Positions 61,591 through 64,000 of a stretch of 64,000 bases of DNA are shown here, piece by piece (the stretch's first letter is position 1; each line of letters starts with the position of its first letter). The notes under the pieces were generated by a model. It worked only from the letters and a program-made list of their open reading frames with translations, made no database searches and was not told where the DNA came from. Source of the DNA: Arthrobacter sp. OV608 (GTDB taxonomy: Bacteria > Actinomycetota > Actinomycetes > Actinomycetales > Micrococcaceae); the NCBI GenBank assembly GCA_900110595.1, contig FOEZ01000004.1, forward strand, positions 124,001 to 188,000, read 5' to 3'. A program made the translations under genes and the position numbers.

Positions 61591-62229
61591 ATGCGCATGG
61601 ATCACGTCTCTTACGCCTGTGAACACGATGGCCTGGCGGCCACCACCGAACGTATTTCTTCTGCCCTCGGCGTCGAGGCAGTGAAGGGCGGGGTACACCC
61701 CCGGTTCGGCACCCGAAACATGATCATCCCCCTCGCCGGGCACAAATACCTCGAAGTCGTGGAGGTCCTGGACCACCCTGCTTCGGACAAGGCGCCGTTT
61801 GGACAGGCAGTGCGTGCCCGGTCTGCTGCGGGCGGCGGCTGGATGGGCTGGTGCGTCGAAGTGGACGACCTCGCCCCGTTTGAAGAGCGGCTTGGACGCT
61901 CGGCCGTCAACGGCAACCGCAAGTTTCCTGACGGCCGCGAACTGGTCTGGAAGCAGATCGGGATCCTCGGCCTGATCGCCGACCCCCAGGTTCCCTACAT
62001 GCTCAAGTGGGAGGGCGATCCGTCCCTGCACCCGTCCAACGCCTACGAGAGCAACGTCAAGATGAGCTGCCTCACCATTGCCGGGTCGGCTGCACGGGTC
62101 ACCGAGTGGCTGGGCGAGCCGGTGGAAAAGCCCCTCGAAGACGTGGCCGTTGACTGGGTGGCGCCGCACGGTACGCCCGGCATCCTGTCCGTCACTTTCG
62201 AAACCGCCAGCGGAGCCGTCACCATCTGA
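61591..62229 (+). CDS. VOC-superfamily (glyoxalase-like) protein
   Basis: 212 residues with two paired betaalphabeta-beta-beta units: one from MRMDHVSYACEHDGLAATTERIS and one from CLTIAGSAARVTEWLG. The HxxY-like start, DHVSYA, and ETASGAVTI at the end fit the Glyoxalase_3 type. VOC proteins bind metal and serve as dioxygenases, lyases or resistance factors; the role is not readable here. It faces metY across a 327-base gap that holds the metY riboswitch. Confidence 0.82.
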   Translation: MRMDHVSYACEHDGLAATTERISSALGVEAVKGGVHPRFGTRNMIIPLAGHKYLEVVEVLDHPASDKAPFGQAVRARSAAGGGWMGWCVEVDDLAPFEERLGRSAVNGNRKFPDGRELVWKQIGILGLIADPQVPYMLKWEGDPSLHPSNAYESNVKMSCLTIAGSAARVTEWLGEPVEKPLEDVAVDWVAPHGTPGILSVTFETASGAVTI

Positions 62230-62456
62230 CCCTCCGTCCGATGCCCGGGCCGCCCCGCCCGGGCATCGTAGTGGTGCGCCCCGGTTATCGCCTGGGCACC
62301 CTGTCCTTCCAAACTTCGGCCGCCATCAGCCGGTGACAACGGCGTCACCAGTTGATGGCGGCCGAATCCATGTCCCGAACCCGTCCGGGATTGAGTCTGG
62401 GCCGGCAGCCATATTCCCCGATCGTCTGAAGGATCCCGATTTCCGGGTTGAAGAGA

Positions 62457-62566
62457 AACCCACCATCACCCCCCGCAGCTTTCCCCGCAACGCGCCATCA
62501 CCCCCCGCAGCTTTCCCCGCAACGCGCCACCACCTCCCGCAGCTTTCCCCGCAACGCGCCACCACC
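62457..62566. repeat. Second 32-bp-period repeat array
   Basis: AACGCGCCA(T/C)CACC(C/T)CCCGCAG occurs at 62489, 62521 and 62553, exactly 32 bases apart, with a decayed copy at 62457. The conserved part matches the array at 30431-30716, while the variable 12 bases here are CTTTCCCC-like instead of CATTCC-like. The rest of 62230-62672 has no gene that I can support. Confidence 0.85.
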
Positions 62567-62672
62567 TGGTGTCCTGGGCTTCCATGGAAAGCGTCAAAAA
62601 ACGTTTGAAGAAATTTCCTGGGACAGCTTCTGAAGACCCTGTTTTGTCAGACCCCCTCACGATGATTGGTTT

Positions 62673-64000
62673 ATGGGGAAAGCGGCAGTGGTGAAGGCAT
62701 TTGAGGACATCAAGGCCGCCCTTGCTGTGCTCAATTCCGAGGTGGATGGGTGTGGGTCGGAGCCGTTCTCGGATGCTGATCCGCTAGCCGGGCTGGCGGA
62801 TGGGTGCCTGGACATCCTCGCCGGGGCGCGGACCGCTGAGGCCGGGATCGCCGCTGTGAAGGCCCGGGCTGCCGTGACGTATGCGGACACTGCCCACGCC
62901 ATTGCGGGGCCGGACGCCCCGGTGCAGGGAGTGGAAATGGCTGTCGCCGCGGAAATCGGAGCCCTCCTGGCCCTCGGTCCCCGGGCAGCCGGTGCGTTCC
63001 TGGCCGCGTCCCATACTGTGTCCAAGGAGTTGCCGCTGGCGTTCTCGGCGTTGCAGTCCGGGACGATCACCTGGCCGCATGCCCTGGTCGTGGTGGAGGA
63101 AACAGCCGGCCTTGACCCCGCCGGTGCCGCCGCATTTGAGGCCCACTTCCTGGACCCGGACGTGCCCCGGCCGGCCGCGGCTGCCCCGATCGGGGAGCTG
63201 CCCGCGTACCGGTTCCGTGCCAAGGCCAGGAACTGGCGGGAACGCCACCACCCCGAATCCATCGAGAAACGCCATGCCAAGGGTGTGGCGGACCGGCGGG
63301 TGGAATACCGGCCGGATCGGGACGGGATGGCCTGGCTGTCCGCCTGCCTGCCCGCGGACCAGGCGATGGCGGGCTGGAACCGGCTCACCGCCCTCGCCCG
63401 CGGGATGCAAGGACCCGACGAGTCCCGCACCCTCACCCAGTTAACGGCCGACAACTTTACCGAAGCGATTCTTGGCAGCGGCAACCACTCCGGGCGTGCC
63501 CATGCAGGCGGTGCCGACGGAACCCATGCTCTGCCCGGCAACGGCAACGGCATCGGTGCCGATGCCGGAACCAGCGCCGATGCGGCGCCGGGCCCGTTGT
63601 CGGGGATCCGGGCGCAGGTGCTGGTCACCGTGCCGGCCCTCGCCCTGATGGGCCAGACTGATGAGCCGGCAATGCTGGACGGGTATGGGCCTATTCCACC
63701 CTCGATGGCGCGCAGGCTCATCGCTGATGGTGCCGCCTCGTTCTACCGTGTGCTGGTAGATCCGCGGGACGGCGCACCGTTGGAGATTGGCCGGACCAGC
63801 TACCGGGTGAGCAAGGCGATGCGCCAATGGCTGAGGCTGCGGGACGGCAAATGCCCGTTCCCCGGCTGCAACAACCCATCCCTGGACAACGAGGCTGACC
63901 ATATTCTCGCCTGGGCCAACGGCGGCAGCACCGGGGTATCGAACCTGGGACAACCCTGCCCGAAGCATCACAAACTCCGCCACACCAGCGGCTGGAAACC
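62673..64000 (+). CDS. DUF222-HNH endonuclease family protein (truncated by the window end)
   Basis: 443 residues are visible. The N-terminal 400 residues are the DUF222 (13E12-type) domain: a long helical part ending GITRPGTL-like LPLAFSALQSGTITWPHALVVVEETAGL, then RPDGDGMAWLSACLPADQAMAGWNRL-like segments. A Gly/Ala/Asn-rich linker lies at about residues 275-300. The HNH nuclease then begins LRDGKCPFPGCNNPSLDNEADHILAWANGGS, then NLGQPCPKHH, and the frame is still open at 64000. This family is multi-copy in actinobacteria and may be mobile. The 32-bp repeat array lies directly upstream. Confidence 0.87.
   Translation, partial: MGKAAVVKAFEDIKAALAVLNSEVDGCGSEPFSDADPLAGLADGCLDILAGARTAEAGIAAVKARAAVTYADTAHAIAGPDAPVQGVEMAVAAEIGALLALGPRAAGAFLAASHTVSKELPLAFSALQSGTITWPHALVVVEETAGLDPAGAAAFEAHFLDPDVPRPAAAAPIGELPAYRFRAKARNWRERHHPESIEKRHAKGVADRRVEYRPDRDGMAWLSACLPADQAMAGWNRLTALARGMQGPDESRTLTQLTADNFTEAILGSGNHSGRAHAGGADGTHALPGNGNGIGADAGTSADAAPGPLSGIRAQVLVTVPALALMGQTDEPAMLDGYGPIPPSMARRLIADGAASFYRVLVDPRDGAPLEIGRTSYRVSKAMRQWLRLRDGKCPFPGCNNPSLDNEADHILAWANGGSTGVSNLGQPCPKHHKLRHTSGWK

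Overview
The window is chromosomal DNA from a high-GC actinobacterium, most probably the Arthrobacter/Pseudarthrobacter group (Micrococcaceae). The evidence is uniform high GC, actinobacterial families throughout (Holin-X, DUF222-HNH, HTH_42, DUF6188), SAM-IV riboswitches before metX and metY, an eukaryote-type glycyl-tRNA synthetase, and an rpsB-tsf-pyrH-frr-cdsA run typical of actinobacteria.

Positions 144-16238 form a 16-kb accessory island bracketed by two halves of one IS3-family (IS150-like) element: the orfB side at the left, the orfA side at the right. The outer ends carry matching inverted repeats and a CCA direct repeat. The flanking bases rejoin into one perfect intrinsic-terminator hairpin, so the original IS landed in the loop of a terminator between two convergent genes. 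Inside are a MarR-controlled drug-efflux pump, small unknown and membrane proteins, a DUF6188 protein, decayed IS110, IS3 and IS21 copies, an EAL-domain remnant, and a compact sulfatase cassette. The cassette holds a type I sulfatase, its formylglycine-generating enzyme, a TetR regulator and an orphan lipoprotein binding protein. The same palindromic operator stands before both the sulfatase and the binding protein.

16.3-23.1 kb carries two acetate-type sodium:solute symporters, each with a small membrane partner, around a LytS/LytTR two-component system. 23.1-28.1 kb is core translation and lipid genes (DivIVA-like, cdsA, frr, pyrH, tsf, rpsB). 28.5-36.9 kb holds an M23 peptidase, an acyl-CoA dehydrogenase with its own palindromic operator, a 32-bp-period repeat array, a CAU-anticodon tRNA, a glycosyltransferase, a CDP-alcohol phosphatidyltransferase with a transporter, a Holin-X protein and a Bcr/CflA efflux pump.

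36.9-47.4 kb holds two tRNA-Asn genes, dnaG-dgt-dusB, a YibE/F protein, a hydrolase and an acyltransferase, a GNAT protein and glyS. 47.5-52.3 kb holds a DUF606 exporter, an S4 RNA-binding protein, two hydrolases, an AlkZ-like protein and a SHOCT protein. 52.3-58.4 kb is a valine/branched-acid catabolic locus (mmsA, mmsB, alcohol dehydrogenase, MHS transporter) with a divergent LysR regulator; matching TGCA-N4-TGCA sites precede mmsB/lysR and the transporter. 58.6-61.4 kb is methionine biosynthesis (metX, metY), each behind its own SAM-IV riboswitch. The window ends with a VOC protein, a second copy of the 32-bp-period repeat, and a truncated DUF222-HNH nuclease gene.
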